From Acidiflorens sp963847715 (lineage in GTDB: Bacteria; Acidobacteriota; Terriglobia; Terriglobales; Acidobacteriaceae): a DNA stretch of 64,000 bases. Both the position numbers and the translations under genes were made by a program. Positions 43,628 to 50,933 of this stretch are shown here, one piece after another. The stretch is from NCBI GenBank assembly GCA_963847715.1, contig CAWKAZ010000003.1, positions 62,001 through 126,000 on the forward strand, read 5' to 3'. Below the pieces are notes generated by a model. It saw only the letters and a program-made list of their open reading frames with translations. It was not told the origin of the DNA and did no database searches. Positions within the stretch are counted from its first letter, which is position 1. Every line of letters starts with the position of its first letter.

Positions 43628-44872
43628 ATGGCTACCAAAGACAAAGATAAAGACTATTACGGCGTTCTCGGCGTAAAGAAGTCGGCGTCGACCGACGAGA
43701 TCCGCAAGGCCTTTCGCAAACTAGCGCGCAAGTATCATCCCGACGTAAATCCCGGAGACAAGTCCGCGGAAGAGAAGTTCAAGACCCTTTCCGAAGCAAA
43801 CGACGTTCTCAGCGATCCCAAGAAGCGCAAAATCTACGACCAGCTCGGCTTCTACTCCGACAATATCGATCCTGCAACCGCCGAAGCGTACGCGCGCGGC
43901 GGCGGTCAACCTGGCGCTGGAGCCGCCGATTTCGGCGGAGGTTTTGGTGGAGGCCGTCCGGGCGGACCGAGCAACGTCGACTTCGGCGGCTTCGATTTCT
44001 CCGACTTGTTCGAAGGTGCAAGAGGTGCCGGACGGAAACCTTCGACCAGCGCAGGCGGCGGATTCAAGGACATCTTCTCCAGCATCTTCAGCGGCGGCGG
44101 ACGAGGCGAAGCGGGCGAGGATGGCCCCGAGCCCGGCAGCGATCTGGAATATCAGGTCAACGTGCCGTTCTGGACCGCGATCCGCGGTGGCGTAATGAAG
44201 CTGAATATCACCCGACGCGATGTCTGCGGAAACTGTCACGGCAATGGGTACATCGAAGCGCCGGGAGAGTGTCCGCAATGCCACGGCAAAGGGACGATCG
44301 AGCAGACTGGTGGTCGCATGAAGTTCAACGTGACGTGTCCGCGATGCCATGGGACGGGAAAGAATATTTCAACGTGCCCGGTCTGCCACGGAGAAGGCAG
44401 CGTGGAGCGCACCGATCCGCTGGAGATCCGTATTAAGGCAGGGACTCGCGACGGGCAGCGCATCCGGATTGCCGGCAAAGGCAATGCCGGGTTACGCGGC
44501 GGCGGAGTTGGCGACCTTTACGTGATCATTCGCATCGGCGACCATCCGCTGTTTCGGCGGGAAGGCGACGACATCTACATTACGGTACCGGTAACGGCGG
44601 TCGAAGCGGCGCTCGGGTCGAAGATTGACGTACCGACGATTGACGGGCGCAGCACACTGAAGATTCCTCCGGGGACACAGTCTGGGCAGAAGCTGCGGCT
44701 GCGCGAAAAGGGCGTGCCGTCGGCGACGAAAGAAGGCGTCCGCGGAGATGAGATTGTGGAAGTGAAGATCACTGTGCCCATGCCTCGCGACGAAAAGACG
44801 AAGGAACTGCTGCGCGAGTTGGCGAAACTGAACCCCGAAGATCCGCGGGAAGAGCTGTGGGGGAAAGTCTAG
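43628..44872 (+). CDS. dnaJ: Chaperone DnaJ (Hsp40)
   Basis: A protein of 414 residues. The J domain (about 8-72) has YYGVLGVKKSASTDEIRKAF and the HPD motif in KYHPDVNPG. A long Gly/Phe-rich region (about 92-170) follows. The zinc-finger domain has all four CxxCxGxG repeats (CGNCHGNG, CPQCHGKG, CPRCHGTG, CPVCHGEG). The C-terminal substrate-binding domains follow (IRIKAGTRDGQRIRIAGKGN). It delivers substrates to DnaK and stimulates its ATPase. It lies on the same strand as dnaK but is separated by 1.7 kb. An array of heptamers occupies the usual ribosome-binding-site position. Confidence 0.97.
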   Translation: MATKDKDKDYYGVLGVKKSASTDEIRKAFRKLARKYHPDVNPGDKSAEEKFKTLSEANDVLSDPKKRKIYDQLGFYSDNIDPATAEAYARGGGQPGAGAADFGGGFGGGRPGGPSNVDFGGFDFSDLFEGARGAGRKPSTSAGGGFKDIFSSIFSGGGRGEAGEDGPEPGSDLEYQVNVPFWTAIRGGVMKLNITRRDVCGNCHGNGYIEAPGECPQCHGKGTIEQTGGRMKFNVTCPRCHGTGKNISTCPVCHGEGSVERTDPLEIRIKAGTRDGQRIRIAGKGNAGLRGGGVGDLYVIIRIGDHPLFRREGDDIYITVPVTAVEAALGSKIDVPTIDGRSTLKIPPGTQSGQKLRLREKGVPSATKEGVRGDEIVEVKITVPMPRDEKTKELLRELAKLNPEDPREELWGKV

Positions 44873-44883
44873 AGTCAAAAGCA

Positions 44884-44960
44884 TTAACCACGGGGTACAC
44901 AGAGGCGCACGGAGGAAAACTGTGGTTTCCCCTGTGCCTCTCTGTGTACCCCGTGGTTAA
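44884..44960. repeat. Inverted pair of 10-nt-periodic repeats downstream of the GxxExxY gene
   Basis: Perfect 21-bp inverted arms (44884-44904 and 44940-44960) flank a 35-base middle. Each arm is built of ten-base units: AACCACGGGG, TACACAGAGG, CGCACGGAGG. The pairing continues imperfectly inside. The element starts 11 bases after the dnaJ stop and ends 10 bases before the end of the GxxExxY gene, so it could terminate both converging genes. A third copy lies at 45464-45495 on the other side of that gene. Confidence 0.85.
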
Positions 44961-44969
44961 GGGATTTTC

Positions 44970-45386
44970 TCACTTCTCCCAATTCCAGCCATCCACCATA
45001 CGCTTGATGCCGTCTTTCAAGTGGGCCACGTGGAAGTTGATCAGTAGGCCGACGTTCTTCTTACTGAGCCGCAAGTACGAAAGCAACTGCGCTTCGTGGA
45101 CGGGATGAATGGCCTCGACACATTTGATCTCGACAATGACCAGATTTTCTACCAGAAGGTCAATTCGATAGCCCAGGTCAAGTTTCTCTCCTTCGTAAAC
45201 CACAGGCAGACCAACTTGTGTATCCACGTGGAAGCCACGTTTGCGGAGTTCGTGAGACAAGCAAACGTCGTAGGCGCTCTCCAAGAGACCAGGGCCGAGG
45301 AGGGAATGCACTTTCATCGCGGAACTGACGATGGCGGACGAGACTTGGTTGACTCGGAGACTGGGAACGATGGATCGGGTGGCCAC
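44970..45386 (-). CDS. GxxExxY family protein (PDDEXK-like nuclease fold predicted)
   Basis: A protein of 138 residues. SAIVSSAMKVHSLLGPGLLE continues into SAYDVCLSHEL, the family's defining GxxExxY motif (GLLESAY). VVYEGEKLDLGYRIDLLVEN and LVIVEIKCVEAIHP follow: the Asp of YRIDLLV and the VEIK Glu/Lys match the D-(E)xK catalytic core of PD-(D/E)xK nucleases. The C-terminal VGLLINFHVAHLKDGIKRMV is typical. The function of the family is unknown; DNA or RNA binding is plausible. The gene is bracketed by copies of one 10-nt-periodic repeat, which suggests a repeat-associated unit. Confidence 0.88.
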   Translation of the reverse strand: MATRSIVPSLRVNQVSSAIVSSAMKVHSLLGPGLLESAYDVCLSHELRKRGFHVDTQVGLPVVYEGEKLDLGYRIDLLVENLVIVEIKCVEAIHPVHEAQLLSYLRLSKKNVGLLINFHVAHLKDGIKRMVDGWNWEK

Positions 45387-45463
45387 AGTCTATTCTTAGC
45401 AACTTCCTTGGTGCTTGAATGTGATTTCCATAGGTATCTCTTTGTGATGAATTTCGACAATTT

Positions 45464-45495
45464 TTAACCACGGGGTACACGGGGGCGCACGGAGG
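45464..45495. repeat. Third copy of the 10-nt-periodic repeat, upstream of the GxxExxY gene
   Basis: This is a direct repeat of the left arm at 44884-44916, differing at only two or three positions (TACACGGGGG for TACACAGAGG). It is 78 bases upstream of the GxxExxY start codon. Together with the inverted pair on the other side it encloses the gene. Confidence 0.82.
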
Positions 45496-45572
45496 AGACA
45501 CTGAGGTCCCGACGTCATTACCTCCGTACCCGCCCTCGTTGACAAAATTTTTCAATATTTCCGAAAAAAATC

Positions 45573-45600
45573 TTGCATCTGTGGAAAATTCCCGTAATCT
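45573..45600 (+). promoter_or_regulatory. Candidate sigma70-type promoter of the APC permease
   Basis: TTGCAT (45573-45578) and TAATCT (45595-45600) are separated by 16 bases in an AT-rich patch, while the surrounding DNA is GC-rich. Transcription from here would give a leader of about 115 bases before the permease start. Confidence 0.4.
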
Positions 45601-45721
45601 CACAAATGCGAACTAACTTTGCCGACATGTCCGGGAATCGACGTGCACCCGGGAGCCGCGAGCAAGATTCAAGGGAGACGCGGTGGTGAGAGTGAGTCGT
45701 TTGAGGAGGAAGCCATAGAAA

Positions 45722-47143
45722 TTGGCAACAGCTACCGCAACCACCACTAACCTTTCGCAGCCTGGCTTGATTCCTGCCGTCGCCCCCCCGCTTCAGAAGA
45801 CGAAGAAATCCATCCGCCTCACGCTTTGGCCCCTAGTCGCCGCCACCTTCTTTATGGTCTCAGGCGGAACCTATGGCACCGAAGACATCGTGCACGGCGC
45901 CGGCTACGGCAAAGCGATTCTCATCCTGCTGCTGACCCCACTTCTCTGGAGCCTGCCAACCGCGTTCATGATTGGCGAGCTTTCAAGCGCTCTGCCCTTT
46001 GAAGGCGGCTACTACGCCTGGGTGCGACGCGCGATGGGAAATTTCTGGGGATTTCAGGAAGCGTGGCTGTCGCTGGTAGCGTCCATTTTCGATATGGCGA
46101 TTTATCCCACGCTGTTTGTCGCTTACCTTACGCGAATGTTCCCCTGGTTTCAGGAGAATCATCGCGGCGTTCTGGTGGCGCTGGGAGTAGTAATTATTTG
46201 CGCGGCGCTGAACATTGCCGGAGTGAAGGTCGTTTCGACGACCTCCCTATGGCTGTTCTTCGCGCTGTCGGCGCCGTTTGCGGCGATCTTCATTCTGGCT
46301 CCGTTCAAAATTGGAGCGCTTGCAAACGCCGTCACCAAGCCGACGACTTCTAATGTTGACATCCTTGGCGGACTGCTCATCTGCATGTGGAACTACATGG
46401 GATGGGATAACGCTTCGACCATTGCCGCCGAAGTGGAGCGACCGCAGAAGACCTATCCACGCGCCATGCTCTGGGCAGTGGTGATTGTCGCCCTGAGCTA
46501 TGTGCTGCCGTTTGCCGCGATGTGGGTGACCGGGCTCCAGGCTTCGGCTTGGGAGACGGGCGCATGGGCCGATATCGCGCAGCTGATGGGCGGACCGATT
46601 CTGCGTATCGCACTGGTTGCGGGCGGAATGATGAGCGGTTTTGGCATGTTCAATGCGCTGGTCATGAGCTACTCACGTCTTCCGCTAGCGATGGCGCAGG
46701 ATGGCATGTTGCCGAAGGTGTTTGCCAAGCTCCATCCGAAATCCCGGGCGCCGTGGGTGGCGATTATCGCGTTGGCCGTCGGTTGGGGATTGGCGCTGAA
46801 TATCGGCTTCGAGCGGTTGGTTACGCTTGACATCATGATCTACGGGGCGAGCCTGACGCTGGAATTTGTAGCGCTGATCGTGTTGCGCGTCCGTGAACCG
46901 GAATTGAAGCGGCCGTTCCGCGTGCCGGGTGGGATGCTGGGCGCGATCCTGATCGGGATTCCTCCGACGCTGCTGCTTGGGTTCGCGATCATCCGGGGAG
47001 AGCACGAGTCCATCCTCGGCATGAGCGCGTTTCTGTTCGGGCTGATTGTGATGGGCGGCGGCGTGGTCGCCTATGCCATCAATCATCTGGTGAAACCGTC
47101 GGGATGGGCATCGCCGGAGCCTAAGCCGGAGTTGGCGGCTTAG
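45722..47143 (+). CDS. APC superfamily amino acid/polyamine permease
   Basis: A protein of 473 residues with twelve or so hydrophobic segments. The first contains VAATFFMVSGGTYGTEDIV, the glycine-rich substrate-binding unwound helix of the APC family. LPFEGGYYAWVRRAMGNFWG, NYMGWDNASTIAAEVERPQK (helix 6-8 region) and SRLPLAMAQDGMLPKVFAKL are also typical. It should import amino acids or polyamines by proton symport or exchange; the substrate is unknown. The start is TTG at 45722, with GAGGAGG about 12 bases upstream and no better ATG nearby. Confidence 0.88.
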   Translation: MATATATTTNLSQPGLIPAVAPPLQKTKKSIRLTLWPLVAATFFMVSGGTYGTEDIVHGAGYGKAILILLLTPLLWSLPTAFMIGELSSALPFEGGYYAWVRRAMGNFWGFQEAWLSLVASIFDMAIYPTLFVAYLTRMFPWFQENHRGVLVALGVVIICAALNIAGVKVVSTTSLWLFFALSAPFAAIFILAPFKIGALANAVTKPTTSNVDILGGLLICMWNYMGWDNASTIAAEVERPQKTYPRAMLWAVVIVALSYVLPFAAMWVTGLQASAWETGAWADIAQLMGGPILRIALVAGGMMSGFGMFNALVMSYSRLPLAMAQDGMLPKVFAKLHPKSRAPWVAIIALAVGWGLALNIGFERLVTLDIMIYGASLTLEFVALIVLRVREPELKRPFRVPGGMLGAILIGIPPTLLLGFAIIRGEHESILGMSAFLFGLIVMGGGVVAYAINHLVKPSGWASPEPKPELAA

Positions 47144-47233
47144 GTTCCCGACAAAGTTCTTTCTGCAACCTTCCTGAAACTAGTGCACAAGTGCTCCTTT
47201 GTATGGCGTTCTAAATACAGAGGAGCGCCCTTC

Positions 47234-48001
47234 ATGAAAACATGGTTCGTGTGCATTCTGCTGCTTGGGTCGGTACAAGTTGCCTCGGCCCAGTCCCCCG
47301 AGTTGAAGTTCATCGCCGATACTCTGGTGGTGCAGGCCGAAGGAACCTACGAGGCTGATCCCGACCTTGCCACTATGACGTTCCATATCTTTTCGCAGGA
47401 AAAGGAACTCAAGAAAGCCTACGACGCTGCAACACAGTCGATGCAGCGAATCTCGGCCTTGGCCGCCAGCAATGGGTTGAAGAGGGAAGACATCTCAACC
47501 GGGGTGCTGACTGTGGCCCCAATCTACGAAGGGGATCGCAGGAAGCATGCTCGCTCATATTATGTACAAGGAGAGATTGTGTTGCGAGTGCGCGACTTCT
47601 CCCATATCGGTCCGATTCTGGACGGGTCTGTCGATGATGGTATTGCCGACTTTCGATCACTTACCTATTCCCTTTCTGACGAAGAAGCAGCCAAGAAGGA
47701 AGCAGTTGCGGAAGCGATGCGGCGCGCGATCGGACGTGCAACTGTCGCCCTTGAACAGAAGAAGCAAAAACTCGGAGGACTCCGGTACATGAGCCTCGAC
47801 GTACAGCATCTGCTCGGTGTCGCTGAGTTGCAGAACCTTCCAGCTTCCTACGAAACCCTCGATGTGGAAGCAGCAGGGGGCGGTGGAGGAGGGGGACTGT
47901 TCGCGAAAAAGAAAATGGCTCCCCCTCCGCCACCACCTCCGCCTCATCCTCAAAAGATCACGGTGCAGGCCAGCGTGCAGTGCGCGTTTCAAATCCAATA
48001 G
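47234..48001 (+). CDS. SIMPL (DUF541) domain exported protein
   Basis: A protein of 255 residues. A signal peptide (MKTWFVCILLLGSVQVASAQ) is followed by the SIMPL domain: LVVQAEGTYEADPDLATMTF, KKAYDAATQSMQRISALAAS, GLKREDISTGVLTVAPIYEG, YVQGEIVLRVRDF, and EEAAKKEAVAEAMRRAIGRA. The tail contains a seven-glycine run and an eight-proline run and ends in a strand (ITVQASVQCAFQIQ). SIMPL proteins are periplasmic or outer-membrane; their role is not well defined, with links to stress tolerance. GAGGAG lies ten bases upstream of the ATG. Confidence 0.88.
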   Translation: MKTWFVCILLLGSVQVASAQSPELKFIADTLVVQAEGTYEADPDLATMTFHIFSQEKELKKAYDAATQSMQRISALAASNGLKREDISTGVLTVAPIYEGDRRKHARSYYVQGEIVLRVRDFSHIGPILDGSVDDGIADFRSLTYSLSDEEAAKKEAVAEAMRRAIGRATVALEQKKQKLGGLRYMSLDVQHLLGVAELQNLPASYETLDVEAAGGGGGGGLFAKKKMAPPPPPPPPHPQKITVQASVQCAFQIQ

Positions 48002-48115
48002 ATGGAAGAGGCAAGACCTTTCGCTGACGGATTCAACCCTGTCCGCACCGAGACGTGCGCTCGCCGCTTTCCTTTTCTTGCACCTGGTCTCTTGCGATTG
48101 GCGTTGGGCGTCCTG

Positions 48116-48142
48116 TACACAAATTTTTGACAAATTGGTGTA
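48116..48142. promoter_or_regulatory. Candidate VapB operator
   Basis: TACACAAATTT (48116-48126) and AAATTGGTGTA (48132-48142) are inverted repeats matching at 10 of 11 positions around a 5-base centre. The site lies 11 bases before the antitoxin ATG and overlaps a TATAGT -10-like box (48141-48146), well placed for repression by the VapBC complex. Confidence 0.55.
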
Positions 48143-48152
48143 TAGTCTAGGC

Positions 48153-48353
48153 ATGGGCAGAACCAACATTGTGATCGATGAGAGCCTGATCCGTAAGGCG
48201 CGTAAACTGACCCGGCTCCGGACCAAACGGCAGATCGTCGACCGAGCACTTGATCTGCTGGTGCGTTCAGAAAGCCGCAAAGGAATCCTGAAGTATTACG
48301 GAAGCGGCATCTGGCAAGGCGATCTGAAGGCCTCGCGGAGAAATCGAGTGTGA
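48153..48353 (+). CDS. vapB: VapB family antitoxin
   Basis: A protein of 66 residues. RTNIVIDESLIRKARKLTRL followed by RTKRQIVDRALDLLVRSE is the short-form VapB (PF09957) fold: a strand that forms the DNA-binding ribbon and two helices. The C-terminal part (ILKYYGSGIWQGDLKASRR) carries the toxin-binding segment. It overlaps vapC by GTGA. It probably represses its own operon through the palindrome upstream, and hspR lies in the same transcript. Confidence 0.92.
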   Translation: MGRTNIVIDESLIRKARKLTRLRTKRQIVDRALDLLVRSESRKGILKYYGSGIWQGDLKASRRNRV

Positions 48354-48733
48354 TCCTGGTCGACAGCTCGGTCTGGGTCGATTTCTTTCGTCCGTCACCG
48401 GGACGCGGAGGGGCAGAACTGCGGCGGATGATTGAGGAGAGTGAGCCGTTCGCTCTGACCGGGATCGTGGTCGCAGAGGTCTTGCAGGGTTTGAGGCGAG
48501 ATGCCGGCGTGATTGAGCGTTTTCTGGCGCAGTGGGACATGCTGGAACCCAGGGGGTATGACACCTACCGGAGCGCGGCCGCGATTTACCGCGCTGGACG
48601 CGGCAAGGGTATCACCTCCAGTACAATTGATGCGCTCATCGCAGCCATTGCGCTGGAACACGGCGCCAGCGTTTTCTCTCTCGATAAGGACTTCGTGCGA
48701 ATCGCGCGCATGACGGGTCTGGAACTGTACTAG
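48350..48733 (+). CDS. vapC: VapC family PIN-domain ribonuclease toxin
   Basis: A protein of 127 residues with Asp5 (ILVDSSVWVDFF), Glu43 (IVVAEVLQGL), Asp94 (SSTIDALIAAIALEHG) and Asp112/114 (VFSLDKDFVRIA), all four PIN active-site acids, so the toxin looks functional. Free VapC cuts tRNA or rRNA and arrests growth. Its GTG start overlaps the vapB stop. The hspR start follows its stop by only five bases, an unusual arrangement. Confidence 0.93.
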   Translation: MILVDSSVWVDFFRPSPGRGGAELRRMIEESEPFALTGIVVAEVLQGLRRDAGVIERFLAQWDMLEPRGYDTYRSAAAIYRAGRGKGITSSTIDALIAAIALEHGASVFSLDKDFVRIARMTGLELY

Positions 48734-48738
48734 GGAAT

Positions 48739-49149
48739 ATGACGAAGCGTAAATCCAAGGGCGCGTACATGATCTCGGCGGTGGCCGAGATGTATGAGAT
48801 TCATCCGCAGACCTTGCGACTGTATGAACGCGAGGGACTGCTCAAGCCGAGCCGCACCGAGGGAAACACTCGGCTTTATACGGATGAAGATTTGCAGCGA
48901 TTGGAGTTTATTTTGTCGCTGGCGCGCGACCTGGGAGTCAACATCAGCGGGATCGCCATCATTCTGCAAATGCGCGAGCGCATGGAAGAAATGCAGCACC
49001 AGATTCACGAGTTCGTGCAATCCATCCGGCACGAGGTGCTGGCTCGGGCTTCGGCGGCAGCCGATCCTGCGAAGGGCGCGATTGTCCCGCTGCGGCGTCC
49101 GGCTGTGCCGGCCGTAGATTCCTCGAAGCGGAAGGACTCTTCCCGATAG
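48739..49149 (+). CDS. hspR: MerR-family heat-shock repressor HspR
   Basis: A protein of 136 residues. The MerR-type winged helix is at the N-terminus: YMISAVAEMYEIHPQTLRLY, EREGLLKPSRTEGNTRLYTD, EDLQRLEFILSLARDLGVNI. ISGIAIILQMRERMEEMQHQ then forms the dimerisation coiled coil. This is the HspR pattern rather than metal-responsive MerR, as no Cys ligands are present. HspR represses chaperone genes together with DnaK by binding HAIR elements; a HAIR-like site overlaps the dnaK promoter at 39913-39933. It is probably co-transcribed with vapBC. Confidence 0.88.
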   Translation: MTKRKSKGAYMISAVAEMYEIHPQTLRLYEREGLLKPSRTEGNTRLYTDEDLQRLEFILSLARDLGVNISGIAIILQMRERMEEMQHQIHEFVQSIRHEVLARASAAADPAKGAIVPLRRPAVPAVDSSKRKDSSR

Positions 49150-49304
49150 ACTTCCGCCTTCCCTTTCTTCGACCAACAGAACAATCGAAACGCGCTGTGC
49201 CGGGTCACACGACGCAGTAACGTAGAAGACACCGGTGGCGCGAATTTACCTAACTTTCATGTCGGCGCAACCAATCTTTCGTTTTTCGCGACTAACGTGA
49301 CGTC

Positions 49305-49748
49305 ATGAAACCCGAAAATCTGATGGCAGCGCCGGATGACGCGATTTCTCGTGCGCCAGCGGCCGCCAGACGAAGCGACAAGAACCTCACTCTTCGCCTG
49401 GAAGCGGGAAACTCCGGCAGCGCTGTCGTCCTGCATTGCCAGGGAAGGATGATTTTCCACAGTCAAGCCCGATCGCTCTCGACAATCGTGGCCGAGGTTC
49501 TGCCGTCCGCGCACCGGATGGTGGTGGATTTGGCGGGGGTGGATTCCGTCGATAGTGGAGGCTTGGGCGAACTGGTACTGACGCATATGTGGGCGGAAGC
49601 AGCTGGATATTCCCTAAAGTTTGCCAGTCCCAAGAAAGCAGTACGGCACCTTTTCGAAGTCACCAACTTAGTCTCAGTATTCGACGTCTATGCCAGCGTG
49701 CCGGAAGCAATGACAGCGATGATTCAGGATGAGCCACGCCTGGCGTAA
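49305..49748 (+). CDS. STAS-domain anti-sigma factor antagonist
   Basis: A protein of 147 residues. After a 30-residue polar N-terminus the STAS fold runs through VVLHCQGRMIFHSQARSLST, RMVVDLAGVDSVDSGGLGEL and LVLTHMWAEAAGYSLKFASP. The DSGGLGEL segment carries the conserved Ser that partner kinases phosphorylate. KKAVRHLFEVTNLVSVFDVY completes the domain. It should regulate a sigma factor or a phosphatase cascade by partner switching. No anti-sigma kinase is adjacent. Confidence 0.87.
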   Translation: MKPENLMAAPDDAISRAPAAARRSDKNLTLRLEAGNSGSAVVLHCQGRMIFHSQARSLSTIVAEVLPSAHRMVVDLAGVDSVDSGGLGELVLTHMWAEAAGYSLKFASPKKAVRHLFEVTNLVSVFDVYASVPEAMTAMIQDEPRLA

Positions 49749-49830
49749 CCGCCACTGGTCAACTCCCAGCCTTCGGTATGCCTAAACGCATAGCCTGATA
49801 CAAATTGCCTGTCAGCGCCTTGACCTGGGA

Positions 49831-50748
49831 CTACTTTTCGCGATGGAAGCGATAACGGCCGCCGCGATCTTTGGCCACTTGCTCGGCAACTTTCAGAAAC
49901 GCTCTACCCGCGTGCGACAGCGTCGATTCCTCCCGATACACCAGGCGAAGCTTGCGCTGAAAATGAAGATCACGCACCGGAACACGCACCAAGTCGCCGC
50001 GGCTGATTTCGTTCTCCACGCTGATTTCGGGCACGAGTGCCACACCATTTCCCATACACACAAAGCGTTTGATGGCTTGCAACGTTGGCAGCTCGACATC
50101 CATGTGCAGAGGCGTCTTGTGGGTGCGAAAAGCTTCGATCACCTTGTCGCGATACGGAGAGGCAACGATGTGGGCGACGAAGGATTCCGCGCCGAGCTGG
50201 CGAATACTGACTTCGCCCGACGAGGCGAGAGGATGTCCGGGCGGAACAACCAAGGCCAGTTCGTCCAGGTAGACGACGGCCGAGCGCAGTTGCGGCTCTT
50301 GCGGATCAAACGAGAGCACGCCAAGCTCGACATTGTGCTTGAGGATGTCGTCGGGAATCTGGCTGCCCAACGAGCGCCGCACCATGATCCTGATCGCCGG
50401 ATGCAAGCGGCGAAACTCGGCCAGCACAGGCAAGAGATATAGCGCCGTAAATTCGTTGGCGGCGATTGCCAGCTTGCCCTTTTGCAACTCGCGCATCTCC
50501 ACCAGCGCCGTCTGCGCGTCTTGCCGAAGGTTGAGGAGCTTTTCCGCGTATTCCTCTAGAACCCGCCCGGCGTCGGTAAGTACCCCTTCGCGGGAGGAAC
50601 GGTCAAAGAGAGGCTCGCCGATTTCGAGCTCCAGCTTTCGGATGGTCTGGCTGACCGCCGATTGAGTGCGAAAGAGCTTCTCGGCCGCCCGCGAAAAGCG
50701 GCGTTCCCGAGCCACGGTGAGGAAGACTTCTAGTTGGGATAGGTCCAT
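49831..50748 (-). CDS. LysR family transcriptional regulator
   Basis: A protein of 305 residues. The N-terminal winged helix-turn-helix reads MDLSQLEVFLTVARERRFSR, AAEKLFRTQSAVSQTIRKLE, LEIGEPLFDRSSREGVLTDAG. The substrate-binding domain of LysR regulators follows (LAIAANEFTALYLLPVLAEF, LGVLSFDPQEPQLRS). It is divergent from leuA across 185 bases that contain two LysR-type palindromes, so it is a candidate regulator of leucine synthesis; the effector is unknown. A heptamer repeat sits directly before its start. Confidence 0.9.
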   Translation of the reverse strand: MDLSQLEVFLTVARERRFSRAAEKLFRTQSAVSQTIRKLELEIGEPLFDRSSREGVLTDAGRVLEEYAEKLLNLRQDAQTALVEMRELQKGKLAIAANEFTALYLLPVLAEFRRLHPAIRIMVRRSLGSQIPDDILKHNVELGVLSFDPQEPQLRSAVVYLDELALVVPPGHPLASSGEVSIRQLGAESFVAHIVASPYRDKVIEAFRTHKTPLHMDVELPTLQAIKRFVCMGNGVALVPEISVENEISRGDLVRVPVRDLHFQRKLRLVYREESTLSHAGRAFLKVAEQVAKDRGGRYRFHREK

Positions 50749-50755
50749 AAGAACC

Positions 50756-50780
50756 AGCTCTCAGTTGTCAGCTCTCAGTT
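50756..50780 (-). repeat. Heptamer repeat directly upstream of the LysR gene
   Basis: Read on the minus strand it contains the units ACTGAGA, GCTGACA, ACTGAGA, GCTGGTT, ending five to eight bases before the LysR ATG. These are the same heptamers as in the array before dnaJ (43565-43620), in the same orientation relative to the gene they precede. Confidence 0.72.
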
Positions 50781-50808
50781 AAAGGCGGCTAGCTGTTGTC
50801 GATCGTTC

Positions 50809-50871
50809 ATACTCCATAAGTATGTCTAATACTATCACTATCGCTAATGTTTCATTAAAGATAATAATCTT
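50809..50871. promoter_or_regulatory. Candidate LysR-type operator sites between lysR and leuA
   Basis: ATACTCCATAAGTAT (50809-50823) is a 5-bp inverted repeat with the T-N11-A spacing bound by LysR regulators. AAGATAATAATCTT (50858-50871) is a second palindrome. Both lie in the AT-rich centre of the divergent region, 60-125 bases from leuA, where a recognition and an activation site would be expected. Confidence 0.5.
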
Positions 50872-50933
50872 TTCTTTCGCCTGTCGCCGCCGATAGAGTA
50901 GAGAGAAGTCATTCAGCTGGAGGGATGCTAACT

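Larger units (their letters stand above)
45387..45721. other. Intergenic region between GxxExxY gene and APC permease
   Basis: It holds the repeat copy at 45464-45495, an AT-rich stretch, a predicted promoter (next entry) and about 115 bases of GC-rich leader before the permease. The leader includes gtccgggaatcgacgtgcacccgg, whose ends can pair weakly, but I cannot match it to a riboswitch class. No gene is supported here. Confidence 0.5.

Noticed and set aside
45607..45721. Riboswitch in the permease leader
   Set aside because: The leader is GC-rich and could fold, but no class signature could be matched.
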